From Pseudomonas tritici (GTDB lineage: Bacteria; Pseudomonadota; Gammaproteobacteria; Pseudomonadales; Pseudomonadaceae): DNA of 64,000 bases. The translations under genes and the position numbers were made by a program. The notes below the pieces were generated by a model, which saw only the letters and a list, made by a program, of their open reading frames with translations, had not been told where the DNA came from and made no database searches. Below, one piece after another: positions 27,159 to 35,025 of this stretch (the first letter of the stretch is position 1; each line of letters begins with the position of its first letter). The stretch is from positions 1,426,001 through 1,490,000 of the forward strand of contig NZ_CP077084.1 of NCBI RefSeq assembly GCF_014268275.3, given 5' to 3'.

Positions 27159-27745
27159 AGCGCGAAGTAGCAGCGCATCGCCGCTTTGCTCAAGTGGCGC
27201 TTAACAGTGGCGATGGAAATGCCCAACTCAGCGCCGATTTGCGCGTAAGTCAGGCCATCGAGTTGGGCCAGCAGGAAGGCACGCTTGACCTGCGTGGGCA
27301 GGCCGTCGAGCAGTTGGTCCAGCTCGATTAGGGTTTGCAGGATGATTGCGCGTTCTTCTTCCGACGGTGCCACGTGTTCGGGCATTTGCGCCAAGGCATC
27401 GAGATAGGCGCGTTCCAGGTCCTGGCGACGGTAGAAGTTGAACAGCACGCGCTTGGCGACAGTGGTGAGGAACGCGCGGGGTTCGATCAGCGTTGGTGTT
27501 TCCCGCCCGGTGAGCACGCGGATGAACGTGTCCTGAGCCAGGTCGGCGGCACTTTCCGGGCAGCCGAGTTTGCGTCGCAACCAGCCGGTGAGCCAGTGGT
27601 GATGGTCGTTGTACAAAACTTCGACGGTATTGGACGGGCTCAACGGGAACGCTCCGCAAGCATCGGCATGCTTTAGAGAACAAGAATTGTTCGCATTGTA
27701 GGGCGCATGAAGGGCTTCGGCAATCCATCTGCACAGGTGATTCAT
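27155..27745 (-). CDS. fecI: ECF sigma factor FecI
   Basis: 196 residues from the ATG at 27745; longer in-frame starts run into the divergent gene and the Fur box. Region 2 is LYNDHHHWLTGWLRRKLG, followed by ADLAQDTFIRVL and PRAFLTTVAKRVLFNFYRRQ. Region 4 has FLLAQLDGLTYAQIGAELGI and SIATVKRHLSKA. It matches E. coli FecI closely. The N-terminus is about 20 residues longer than E. coli FecI. A Fur box just upstream indicates repression by iron. Confidence 0.92.
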   Translation of the reverse strand: MNHLCRWIAEALHAPYNANNSCSLKHADACGAFPLSPSNTVEVLYNDHHHWLTGWLRRKLGCPESAADLAQDTFIRVLTGRETPTLIEPRAFLTTVAKRVLFNFYRRQDLERAYLDALAQMPEHVAPSEEERAIILQTLIELDQLLDGLPTQVKRAFLLAQLDGLTYAQIGAELGISIATVKRHLSKAAMRCYFAL

Positions 27746-27763
27746 CCGTTCTCTTTTGCTTAT

Positions 27764-27782
27764 GAGAATATTTATCATTAAT
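27764..27782. promoter_or_regulatory. Fur box in the fecI / DUF3649 divergent promoter
   Basis: Read on the minus strand, the 19 bases match the Fur consensus GATAATGATAATCATTATC at 14 positions, including an uninterrupted run TAATGATAA. It lies 19 bases before fecI and 32 before the DUF3649 gene, so it can control both. Confidence 0.8.
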
Positions 27783-27813
27783 ATCGCGTGCTGATGAACC
27801 TGGCGCCTTCCGC

Positions 27814-28116
27814 ATGAAAAGCAAAACCTCGCTGCCTGTCTCCTACCGTCTCGCCGTGACCTCGCGCGTACTGGCTGCTGTGGTGGGCGGTTACCTGATG
27901 GCTTCACTGGCCAGCATCTGCCTCGCGCTGTGGATGCCCACGTCACGTGCCGACGCTGTGATCACCGGGATGATGAGTTCATTCGTGTTCTATTTGCTGG
28001 CCGTGCTCTGGTGTTTCGCCTGCCGCAGCGCCGCACGCGCCTGGTTCGGCGTGATGCTGCCGAGCGCAGCATTTGCCACGCTGGCGGGCGTGGGCTTTTG
28101 GATGGCGCGCACATGA
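27814..28116 (+). CDS. DUF3649 membrane protein, iron-uptake operon
   Basis: 100 residues, three or four hydrophobic segments (VLAAVVGGYLMASLASICLA, MMSSFVFYLLAVLWCFAC, FGVMLPSAAFATLAGVGFWM). DUF3649 proteins are usually found just before PepSY-domain proteins in iron-responsive operons. It overlaps the next start by 4 bases (ATGA). Function unknown, perhaps a partner of the PepSY protein. Confidence 0.82.
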   Translation: MKSKTSLPVSYRLAVTSRVLAAVVGGYLMASLASICLALWMPTSRADAVITGMMSSFVFYLLAVLWCFACRSAARAWFGVMLPSAAFATLAGVGFWMART

Positions 28117-29687
28117 AAGAGGGCTTTCGCCAGGCCATGGCCTGGTTGCACACGTGGGCTGGATTGATCTTCGGCTGGCTGTTGTTTGCGATTTTTCTGA
28201 CAGGCACGTTGGCGTATTTCAAAGACGAAATCAGCCACTGGATGCAGCCCGAAGTGCAGGCTCGTCCTCTGGACGATGCGCGTAGCCTGAACGTCGCTCA
28301 AACCTATCTGCAGCACGTCGCGCCGACCGCTGCCCGCTGGTTTATCACCCTGCCGGACAGCCGCGACCCCGGTCTGTCGGTAATGTGGCAGGACAAAGTC
28401 GACCCCGGCAAGCGTGGCAACTTCATCCAGAAAACCCTCGACCCGGTCACCGGCCAGGCGGTGCAGGCCCGTGAAAGCATGGGTGGCGAGTTCTTCTATC
28501 GCTTTCACTTCCAACTGCAAATGCCGCATCCCTGGGGCCGCTGGCTGTCGACCATTGCCGCGATGGTGATGTTTGTTGCACTGATCACCGGGATCATCAC
28601 CCACAAGAAAATCTTCAAGGACTTCTTCACTTTCCGCCCCCGCAAAGGCCAGCGTTCCTGGCTCGACGGGCACAACGCGGTGGGTGTATTGGTGCTGCCA
28701 TTTCACCTGATGATCACCTACAGCAGCCTGGTGATTTTCATGAGCCTGGTAATGCCGGCACCGATCCTGGCCTCGTACGGCAACGACACCCGCGCCTTCT
28801 TCAGTGAGGTGTTCCCGGCAACAAACAATGCACCGGCGCTTGGGCAACCCGGGCAGTTGAAGCCGCTGGTGCCGATGTACGAACAGGCGCGTGAGCATTG
28901 GGCGGGTGGACATGTCGGGCGTGTGGCGGTGAATAACCCCAGTGATGTGAACGCTTCGGTCAATGTGTTTCGCGCCGGCTCTGACAGCGTGGTGCATGAT
29001 TTCGGCAGCACGGTGCCCTTTAACGGCACCACGGGCGAGCTATTGCGGGTCAGTGGTGAACAGTCACTGCCGGCCGTGATCGGCGGCAGTTTTTATGGCC
29101 TGCACATGGGCCATTTCGCCGGCCCGGTGCTGCGCTGGTTGTACTTTATCTGTGGTCTGGCGGGCACGGTGATGATTGGCACCGGGCTGGTGATCTGGCT
29201 TGGCAAACGCCAGCTCAAGCACGCAAAAAGCGCGGTGATGCCGTTTGAATTGCGCCTGGTGGAAGTGCTGAACATCGCCAGCATGTCCGGGCTGATGATC
29301 GCCATCGCGGCGTTTTTCTGGGCCAACCGTTTGTTGCCGGTGAGCTTCGCCGAGCGTTCCGACTGGGAAGTGCAAACCTTCTTTATCGCCTGGGGCCTGA
29401 GCCTGTTGCACGCCATGCTGCGCCGCGGTCGCCAGGGGTGGATCGAACAATTGAGCCTTGGCGCGCTGCTGTTTATCGCCATTCCACTGCTCAATGCGCT
29501 CACGACCTCCCATCACCTGGGCGTTTCCCTGGCAACGGGCGACTGGGCCATGGCCGGCTTCGACTTGACTTGCCTGGCCAGCGGTGTGTTCCTCGCCTGG
29601 GCCGCCTGGAAAATGCAGCAGCGTACGGTGCCTGCCTCCAAGCCTGAACGCGCACGCCGGTTGACGCTCAAGCAGGAGGCGAACTGA
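28113..29687 (+). CDS. PepSY-domain membrane protein (PiuB-like, putative ferric-siderophore reductase)
   Basis: 524 residues from the ATG at 28113. It opens with the family signature MAWLHTWAGLIFGWLLFAIF, and three or more further membrane helices follow (WLSTIAAMVMFVALITGIIT, VLVLPFHLMITYSSLVIFMS, FICGLAGTVMIGTGLVIWLG). PepSY regions lie in the periplasm. Conserved histidines in the helices (HTW, HFQLQMPH, HNAVG, PFHLM, HMGHF) could bind haem. Relatives such as FoxB, FpvG and PiuB reduce ferric chelates in the periplasm. Opposite fecIRA, it may release iron from citrate. Its operon mates are DUF3649 and DUF3325. Confidence 0.85.
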   Translation: MKEGFRQAMAWLHTWAGLIFGWLLFAIFLTGTLAYFKDEISHWMQPEVQARPLDDARSLNVAQTYLQHVAPTAARWFITLPDSRDPGLSVMWQDKVDPGKRGNFIQKTLDPVTGQAVQARESMGGEFFYRFHFQLQMPHPWGRWLSTIAAMVMFVALITGIITHKKIFKDFFTFRPRKGQRSWLDGHNAVGVLVLPFHLMITYSSLVIFMSLVMPAPILASYGNDTRAFFSEVFPATNNAPALGQPGQLKPLVPMYEQAREHWAGGHVGRVAVNNPSDVNASVNVFRAGSDSVVHDFGSTVPFNGTTGELLRVSGEQSLPAVIGGSFYGLHMGHFAGPVLRWLYFICGLAGTVMIGTGLVIWLGKRQLKHAKSAVMPFELRLVEVLNIASMSGLMIAIAAFFWANRLLPVSFAERSDWEVQTFFIAWGLSLLHAMLRRGRQGWIEQLSLGALLFIAIPLLNALTTSHHLGVSLATGDWAMAGFDLTCLASGVFLAWAAWKMQQRTVPASKPERARRLTLKQEAN

Positions 29688-30014
29688 ATGCTGCTCGCAC
29701 TGGTGATGTGCTACGCGGGGTTCACCGCATTGTGCTTGTCTACCGATCGACATCACGGCGAACTGCTGCACAGCAAGCCATCGCCACGTCGTCGGCTGGG
29801 CCTGCGTGTGGCCGGTTGGGTGCTGCTGACGGTGTCGATCTGGCCCGCCGTGAATATCGCGGGTTGGGGCCAGGGCCTGGTGGAGTGGTGCGCGGTATTG
29901 ATGCTCAGTGCGCTGTTGCTGGTGCTGTTGTTGCCGTATCGGCCAAGGCTGGCCTTGATCCTGGCGGGCGTCGGCCTGCTCGCCAGCCCTGTTGCGGCCT
30001 TTGCCACTCTTTGA
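29688..30014 (+). CDS. DUF3325 membrane protein, iron-uptake operon
   Basis: 108 residues and three hydrophobic segments, starting MLLALVMCYAGFTALCLSTD with the conserved RHH in STDRHHGELL. The DUF3649-PepSY-DUF3325 triplet is a recurring set in proteobacterial iron loci. It starts directly after the PepSY stop codon. Function unknown. Confidence 0.82.
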   Translation: MLLALVMCYAGFTALCLSTDRHHGELLHSKPSPRRRLGLRVAGWVLLTVSIWPAVNIAGWGQGLVEWCAVLMLSALLLVLLLPYRPRLALILAGVGLLASPVAAFATL

Positions 30015-30024
30015 GTTCAGCCTG

Positions 30025-30600
30025 ATGATCAGCACGCCACCCGAATCCCAGGACAGCCCGCACGCTGACGCGGCAGGTGGACGTGCGCATTTCCTGCAGG
30101 TGTTTTTGTCCCAGCGTTCGCAGATGGAGGCCTTGGTGAGCCGTCGCGTGGGATGTCGCGCCACGGCGGCCGACCTGGTGCAGGACCTGTTCCTGCGCTT
30201 CTGGCGTCGGCCATTGGTGCAGGTCGAAGAACTCAGCACCTACCTGTTGCGCTGCGCCGGCAATATTGCCATCGACCACCTGCGCAGCGAAGGCGCGCGG
30301 GTGCGCAGCAGCGAAGGCTGGCTGCCCGAGCAGCAGGACAATCAGGGTTGCGAACCGCAGGCAGCGCTGGAAGCCGGCAACGATTTGCGCCACGTCGAAG
30401 CCGCCTTGCGCAGCTTGCCCGAACGCACGCGGCAGATTTTCCTGCTTAACCGCATTCACGGCCGCAAATACGCGGAGATCGCCAAGGCCATGGGCCTGTC
30501 CCAAAGTGCCGTGGAAAAACATATGATGCGTGCCCTCGAAGCCTGCAAAGCCAGCCTTCGCGAACCATCGCCCCCACGCACGCCAGGGAAAGCTCCGTGA
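30025..30600 (+). CDS. FecI-like ECF sigma factor (second in locus)
   Basis: 191 residues from the ATG at 30025; a TTG at 29992 is in frame but overlaps DUF3325. Region 2 is MEALVSRRVGCRATAADLVQ and DLFLRFWRRP, followed by STYLLRCAGNIAIDHLRSE. Region 4 is LPERTRQIFLLNRIHGRKYA, EIAKAMGLSQSAVEKHMMRA. This is the iron-starvation sigma type. It is only 10 bases after DUF3325, so it probably shares the Fur-controlled transcript. The target promoter is unknown. Confidence 0.88.
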   Translation: MISTPPESQDSPHADAAGGRAHFLQVFLSQRSQMEALVSRRVGCRATAADLVQDLFLRFWRRPLVQVEELSTYLLRCAGNIAIDHLRSEGARVRSSEGWLPEQQDNQGCEPQAALEAGNDLRHVEAALRSLPERTRQIFLLNRIHGRKYAEIAKAMGLSQSAVEKHMMRALEACKASLREPSPPRTPGKAP

Positions 30601-31574
30601 ACGTCACCCCCACGCCCGCGCAGGAGCAGGCCGCACTGGCTTGGCTGAGCCTGTTGCATGACCAACCCAGCAGCGGCGACCAGGCCACGTTCAGCCACTG
30701 GCTGCGCGCCGATCCCGCGCACGTCGAGGCCTACGCACAGGCTCAGGTGCTGTGGGAGTTGAGCGAAGTGCCGGCACGCAAATTGGCGGATGAAGAGGCC
30801 ATGGCCTTGCAGGGCTATCTCAATGCGATGAACACCTCGAAGCGCTCACGGGTTGTGCGCTGGTCTGGCGCGTTGGCGATGGCCGCCTGTCTGGTGTTGA
30901 TGGTGTCGATGGGCGCCGGTTGGCAGCCGTCGCGCTGGGTCGATGACTTCGGCGCCGACTACGTGACAGCGCCGGGGGAGGTCAGAACCGTCACGCTGGC
31001 CGACAAGTCCCAAGTCACCCTCGATGCCGACAGTGCCATTGCGGTGGATTTCAGCCAGGGTGAGCGGCATATCCAGTTGCGTCGCGGCGCCGGTTTTTTC
31101 AGCGTAACTCACACCGGGCAATCCTTTGTGGTGGAGGCGGGCAGCGGCGAAGCGCGGGTGTTGGGTACGCAGTTTGAAGTGCGCCTGCAACCGGAGGGTG
31201 CTCAGGTAACCGTGTTGTCCGGGCGCGTTGGCGTCATACCGTCCAAGCAGGGCCAGCAGCAAATTCTTACGGCAGGCCAGCAAGTGACCTACGTCGACGG
31301 TGTCGCCGACCCTCTGCATGCGGTCGACAGCGAATCACGCCTGGCTTGGCGTGACGGCTGGCTCAACTACTACAAGGCGCCGCTGGCCGATGTGATCAAT
31401 GACTTGGGGCGCTACTATCCGGGCCGCATTCTGTTGCTCAACGAAGAGATGGGCGCCAAGCGGGTCAGCGGCAGCTTCCCGAGCAAAGACCCGCAGGCGG
31501 TGTTGAATGCGTTGCAGGCTGTGCTTGGCTTTGAGCAGCACACGGTATTGGGCCGGATGATCGTGGTGCGCTGA
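30597..31574 (+). CDS. FecR-like anti-sigma factor (second in locus)
   Basis: 325 residues with a GTG start that overlaps the sigma stop by 4 bases. The N-terminal sigma-binding domain (QEQAALAWLSLLHDQPSSGD, FSHWLRADPAHVEAYAQ) and one membrane segment (ALAMAACLVLMVSMGAGW) are present. The FecR domain (APGEVRTVTLADKSQVTLDA) follows, and the C-terminal STN-like part has YYKAPLADVINDLGRYYPGR. Unlike fecIR, no receptor gene follows; the next gene is on the other strand. The cognate receptor must be elsewhere. Confidence 0.9.
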   Translation: MNVTPTPAQEQAALAWLSLLHDQPSSGDQATFSHWLRADPAHVEAYAQAQVLWELSEVPARKLADEEAMALQGYLNAMNTSKRSRVVRWSGALAMAACLVLMVSMGAGWQPSRWVDDFGADYVTAPGEVRTVTLADKSQVTLDADSAIAVDFSQGERHIQLRRGAGFFSVTHTGQSFVVEAGSGEARVLGTQFEVRLQPEGAQVTVLSGRVGVIPSKQGQQQILTAGQQVTYVDGVADPLHAVDSESRLAWRDGWLNYYKAPLADVINDLGRYYPGRILLLNEEMGAKRVSGSFPSKDPQAVLNALQAVLGFEQHTVLGRMIVVR

Positions 31575-31925
31575 TTACTTCAGCGCAGCCATGATCTTCT
31601 CGGGGCTGTAATCGCGGATCAGTGTGCCGTTTACATCCACGAACGGAATCCCACCGCCACCCAACGCCTCATACGCCTTGCGCGCCTGGGCGTCTTTTTC
31701 GATATCAAACGCCTGGTACGGAATGCCCTTCTGGTCCAGGAACCGGCGGATCTGCTTGCAGTAACCACACCACTCGGTGGAATAGAGCACCACACGCGCC
31801 GAGGCGCGGGTCTGCTCTGGTACCACCTGCGATGGGTTGAACACCCGCTCGATCTTGCCCCAGTTCTGAATCACCACCACGACCAGCAACACCAGCAGGA
31901 CTTTCTTGAAAACCCCGCCGAGCAT
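31575..31925 (-). CDS. Membrane-anchored glutaredoxin-family protein
   Basis: 116 residues. An N-terminal hydrophobic anchor (KKVLLVLLVVVVIQNWGKI) precedes a glutaredoxin domain with the redox motif CGYC (STEWCGYCKQIRRFLDQKG), the cis-proline loop GGIPFVDVNG and RDYSPEKIMAAL. The anchor suggests a membrane-tethered thiol-disulfide protein, probably facing the periplasm. Its ATG overlaps the ndpA stop by one base (TGATG), so they are co-expressed. The stop abuts the convergent FecR-like gene. Confidence 0.82.
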   Translation of the reverse strand: MLGGVFKKVLLVLLVVVVIQNWGKIERVFNPSQVVPEQTRASARVVLYSTEWCGYCKQIRRFLDQKGIPYQAFDIEKDAQARKAYEALGGGGIPFVDVNGTLIRDYSPEKIMAALK

Positions 31926-32929
31926 CAGTTGCGGCGCTTGAGCTGGTCGGTCAGTTGGGTCGGCAAGCCCTTGATGATCAAGGTACCGGCGGCTTCGTCG
32001 TATTCAATCTTGTCGCCCAGCAAGTGCGCTTCAAAGCTGATCGACAAGCCTTCGGCACGGCCGGTGAAGCGACGGAACTGGTTGAGCGTGCGTTTGTCAG
32101 CCGGTATCTCTGGCGACAGGCCGTAGTCCTTGTTGCGGATATGGTCGTAGAACGCTTTTGGCCGATCTTCATCGATCAGCCCCGAGAGTTCTTCCAGGCC
32201 CATCGGCTCGCCGAGCTTGGCCTGGCTGCTGGCGTAATCCACCAGGGTCTTGGTTTTTTCGCGAGCGGATTCGTCCGGCAGGTCCTCGCTTTCGACGAAG
32301 TCGCTGAAGGCCTTGAGCAGCGTGCGGGTCTCGCCCGGGCCGTCGACGCCTTCCTGGCAGCCGATAAAGTCGCGGAAGTACTCCGAGACTTTCTTGCCGT
32401 TCTTGCCTTTGATAAAGGAGATGTATTGCTTGGACTGCTTGTTGTTCTGCCACTCGGAGACGTTGATGCGTGCCGCCAGGTGCAGTTGGCCGAGGTCCAG
32501 GTGACGAGAAGGGGTCACGTCCAGCTCATCATTCACCGCCACGCCTTCGCTGTGGTGCAGCAGGGCGATGGCCAGGTAGTCGGTCATGCCTTGTTGGTAG
32601 TGGGCAAACAGCACGTGACCGCCGACGGAGAGGTTGGACTCTTCCATCAGCTTCTGCAGGTGCTCGACGGCAGTGCGGCTGAACGTGGTGAAATCCTGGC
32701 CACCGTCGAAATATTCCTTCAACCAGCCGCTGAACGGGTGCGCGCCGGACTCGGCATGGAAGAAGCCCCAGGCCTTGCCTTGTTTGGCGTTATAGCTCTC
32801 GTTAAGGTCGGCAAGCATGTTCTCGATGGCAGCGGATTCGGACAACTCCGAGTCACGCGCGTGAAGAACTGCAGGTGTGCCGTCGGGTTTTTTGTCGATC
32901 AGGTGGACGATGCAATGACGGATCGGCAT
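31925..32929 (-). CDS. ndpA: Nucleoid-associated protein NdpA/YejK
   Basis: 334 residues from the ATG at 32929 ([20 protein letters not shown]). The open frame continues 83 codons upstream but these lack coding character. The sequence matches YejK/NdpA throughout ([60 protein letters not shown]), including the family length of about 335. It is a conserved nucleoid-associated protein of gamma-proteobacteria with an unclear molecular role. Downstream it is coupled to the glutaredoxin gene. Confidence 0.93.
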   Translation of the reverse strand: MPIRHCIVHLIDKKPDGTPAVLHARDSELSESAAIENMLADLNESYNAKQGKAWGFFHAESGAHPFSGWLKEYFDGGQDFTTFSRTAVEHLQKLMEESNLSVGGHVLFAHYQQGMTDYLAIALLHHSEGVAVNDELDVTPSRHLDLGQLHLAARINVSEWQNNKQSKQYISFIKGKNGKKVSEYFRDFIGCQEGVDGPGETRTLLKAFSDFVESEDLPDESAREKTKTLVDYASSQAKLGEPMGLEELSGLIDEDRPKAFYDHIRNKDYGLSPEIPADKRTLNQFRRFTGRAEGLSISFEAHLLGDKIEYDEAAGTLIIKGLPTQLTDQLKRRN

Positions 32930-33326
32930 AGGCTTCTCGGCTGGTTGAAGGGGAGCGGTGCGCCCTCCCCAAAAAGTTGCCCAGTGTACCGCACCCATTG
33001 GGCAAGACGCGCTTCGAAGGCGGTTTTGGGCACCCTCCGACGGTCCATATGCCTTTTTTTCACGGTTTAGAGCGATAAAGCTGACCAAATGGGTAGGTAG
33101 AGGCGGATATTTCCCCGTCTCTGTGCTAGTTTTGCCCCGTCTTACGCCAAGTCTCGGCGATAAGCGTGCATTCAGCATCTGTCAGGTCGAACCAATCCCC
33201 GTTTCAAGCATCTATAACCCCGATCTCCGTGGTTATAGCCGGGGGTGCCAGGCCATGACGGTCGGGCTCGACGGCTGACACTGCACTCTGCAATCCATAT
33301 GAATTTGATAGGGAAGGAACACCACA
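32930..33326. other. Intergenic region upstream of hupN with a hairpin
   Basis: About 400 bases between divergent ndpA and hupN with no gene I can support. It holds perfect 8-base arms CTATAACC (33212-33219) and GGTTATAG (33231-33238) with an 11-base loop. No U-run follows, so it is not a standard terminator. Promoters for both genes should be here. Confidence 0.5.
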
Positions 33327-33608
33327 ATGGCTATTACTAAAGACCAACTGATCGCTGACCTGGCTGAAGCAGTAGACGCACCGAAGACCACCGTGCGCGC
33401 TCTGCTGGACCAACTGAGCCAGATCGTTGCTGATCAGCTGGAAAACGGCGGCGAAATCACTCTGCCAGGCGTTGGCAAACTGAAAGTGACCGAGCGTCCT
33501 GCCCGTACTGGCCGTAACCCTTCGACTGGCGCTGCCATCGAAATCGCTGCCAAGAAAGTTATCAAGCTGGTTGTGGCCAAAGGCCTGACCGACGCTGTTA
33601 ACAAGTAA
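33327..33608 (+). CDS. hupN: HU-family DNA-binding protein
   Basis: 93 residues with GGAAGGAAC before the ATG. The HU fold is complete: MAITKDQLIADLAEAVDAPK, the beta arm with GVGKLKVTERPARTGRNPST, and GAAIEIAAKKVIKLVVAKGL. It bends DNA non-specifically as a nucleoid protein. The neighbours (ndpA, rlmF, valS) match the position of hupN in P. putida, one of three HU genes there. A strong terminator follows. Confidence 0.88.
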   Translation: MAITKDQLIADLAEAVDAPKTTVRALLDQLSQIVADQLENGGEITLPGVGKLKVTERPARTGRNPSTGAAIEIAAKKVIKLVVAKGLTDAVNK

Positions 33609-33616
33609 GACGCAGC

Positions 33617-33656
33617 AAAAAAACCGTGCTCCGGAGCGATCCGGGCACGGTTTTTT
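33617..33656 (+). terminator. Intrinsic terminator after hupN
   Basis: AAAAAACCGTGC pairs with GCACGGTTTTTT around a short loop, followed by the T-run. Confidence 0.92.
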
Positions 33657-33691
33657 GTTGCCTGCGATTTACTGTGGTTGCGGGGTTGCTG

Positions 33692-33797
33692 TGGCGAGGG
33701 AGCTTGCTCCCGCTGGGCTGCGCAGCGGCCCCAAAAGTCTGGGAGCGCTTCGCACTGGAGCGCCAGCCCAGTCCCGCGGGAGCAAGCTCCCTCGCCA
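33692..33797. repeat. Paired inverted extragenic repeat (TGGCGAGGGAGCTTGCTCCC type)
   Basis: TGGCGAGGGAGCTTGCTCCC at the left and the inverted copy ending CTCCCTCGCCA at 33797 flank a GC-rich core that is itself palindromic (TGGGCTG...CAGCCCA). It is a different sequence subfamily from the GTGGGAGC units. It sits just after the rlmF stop (33804). Confidence 0.8.
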
Positions 33798-33803
33798 AAT
33801 GGA

Positions 33804-34823
33804 TCAGTCGCGCACCCAGCGCTGGCGCCAGATCTGCTGTTCGTTCTTGGTCTGGAAGGTCCAGGCCACAAAGCGGCTTTGCTTCTGCCCCTGGGACATT
33901 TCCACCACTTGGCTTTCCAGCACGCCGGCTTTTTTCAGTGCAGTCTCGATGGCGGGCAAGTTCGACGCTTTTGACACCAGAGTGCTGAACCACAACACCT
34001 TGTGGGCAAAGTGCGCGCTCTCGGCGATCAACTGGGTCACGAAGCGTACTTCACCGCCTTCACACCACAACTCGGCCGATTGGCCGCCGAAGTTCAGCAC
34101 CGGCAACTTGCGTTTCGGGTCAGCCTTGCCCAAGGCTCGCCACTTGCGTTCGCTGCCCTTGGTGGCTTCGTCCATGGACGCGTGGAATGGCGGGTTGCAC
34201 ATGGTCAGGTCAAAGCGCTCACCCGGTTCCAGCAAGCCCAGCAGGATCTGCTTAGGGTTAGCCTGCAGGCGCAACTGGATGACCTTGCTCAAGTCATTGG
34301 ACTGCACGATGGCCTTGGCTGCGGCCACGGCAGTAGGGTCGACCTCCGAGCCCAGGAAGTTCCAGCGGTACTCCATGTAGCCAATCAACGGGTAGACGCA
34401 ATTGGCGCCCATGCCGATGTCCAGCACCTTGACGATTGAACCGCGCGGGATCTTGCCGTCGTTGACGCTGGCCAGCAGGTCGGCGAGGAAGTGTACGTAG
34501 TCCGCACGTCCCGGCACCGGTGGGCACAGGTAATCCGCCGGGATGTCCCAGTGCTGGATACCATAAAAAGCTTTCAGCAGCGCCCGGTTGAACACCCGCA
34601 CCGCATCCGGGCTGGCGAAGTCGATGCTTTCCTTGCCGTAGGGGTTGAGGATCACGAACTGCGCCAGTTCCGGCGTGGTTTTGATCAACGCCGGGAAGTC
34701 GTAACGGCCCGTGTGACGGTTGCGCGGGTGCAGCGTGGCCTCTTTGCGCGGCACGACGGGCTTGGCCGTGGCTGCGGTTTTAGGCTTCTTGCGCGGAGGT
34801 TTTGGCGTGCTGGGGGGGGTCAT
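33804..34823 (-). CDS. rlmF: 23S rRNA (adenine(1618)-N6)-methyltransferase
   Basis: 339 residues. The N-terminal tail is rich in Lys, Pro and Ala ([20 protein letters not shown]). The catalytic domain has the SAM-binding [14 protein letters not shown] and the N6-adenine motif NPPF ([13 protein letters not shown]). RlmF methylates A1618 of 23S rRNA. It stands alone, convergent with hupN. Confidence 0.93.
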   Translation of the reverse strand: MTPPSTPKPPRKKPKTAATAKPVVPRKEATLHPRNRHTGRYDFPALIKTTPELAQFVILNPYGKESIDFASPDAVRVFNRALLKAFYGIQHWDIPADYLCPPVPGRADYVHFLADLLASVNDGKIPRGSIVKVLDIGMGANCVYPLIGYMEYRWNFLGSEVDPTAVAAAKAIVQSNDLSKVIQLRLQANPKQILLGLLEPGERFDLTMCNPPFHASMDEATKGSERKWRALGKADPKRKLPVLNFGGQSAELWCEGGEVRFVTQLIAESAHFAHKVLWFSTLVSKASNLPAIETALKKAGVLESQVVEMSQGQKQSRFVAWTFQTKNEQQIWRQRWVRD

Positions 34824-34889
34824 GATGATTCTGGTGTTGGCTCAAAGTGGTGGGCATTGTCACACATTCTTGAGGTGATCTCGGTCAAA

Positions 34890-34976
34890 TGTGGGAGCTG
34901 GCTTGCCTGCGATGGCATCAACGCTGTCGTGCAGGTACACCGAGTTGTCTGCATCGCAGGCAAGCCAGCTCCCACA
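34890..34976. repeat. Paired inverted extragenic repeat (TGTGGGAGCTGGCTTGCC type)
   Basis: TGTGGGAGCTGGCTTGCC and its inverted copy flank about 40 unrelated bases, between valS and rlmF. Confidence 0.85.
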
Positions 34977-34983
34977 AAAGGCA

Positions 34984-35010
34984 AAAAAAGAGACCCGAAG
35001 GTCTCTTTTT
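34984..35010 (-). terminator. Intrinsic terminator after valS
   Basis: AAAAAGAGACC pairs with GGTCTCTTTTT around CGAA, with A/T runs on both sides. It lies 16 bases after the valS stop. Confidence 0.9.
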
Positions 35011-35025
35011 CACGCGGTTTACACC

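Noticed and set aside
32930..33178. Extended N-terminus of NdpA
   Set aside because: The frame stays open for 83 codons, but the product is not NdpA-like before [10 protein letters not shown], and the family length is reached from 32929.
33655..34380. Plus-strand open frame over the repeat and rlmF
   Set aside because: It starts inside a palindromic repeat and lies antisense to RlmF, whose NPPF motif and length are clear.
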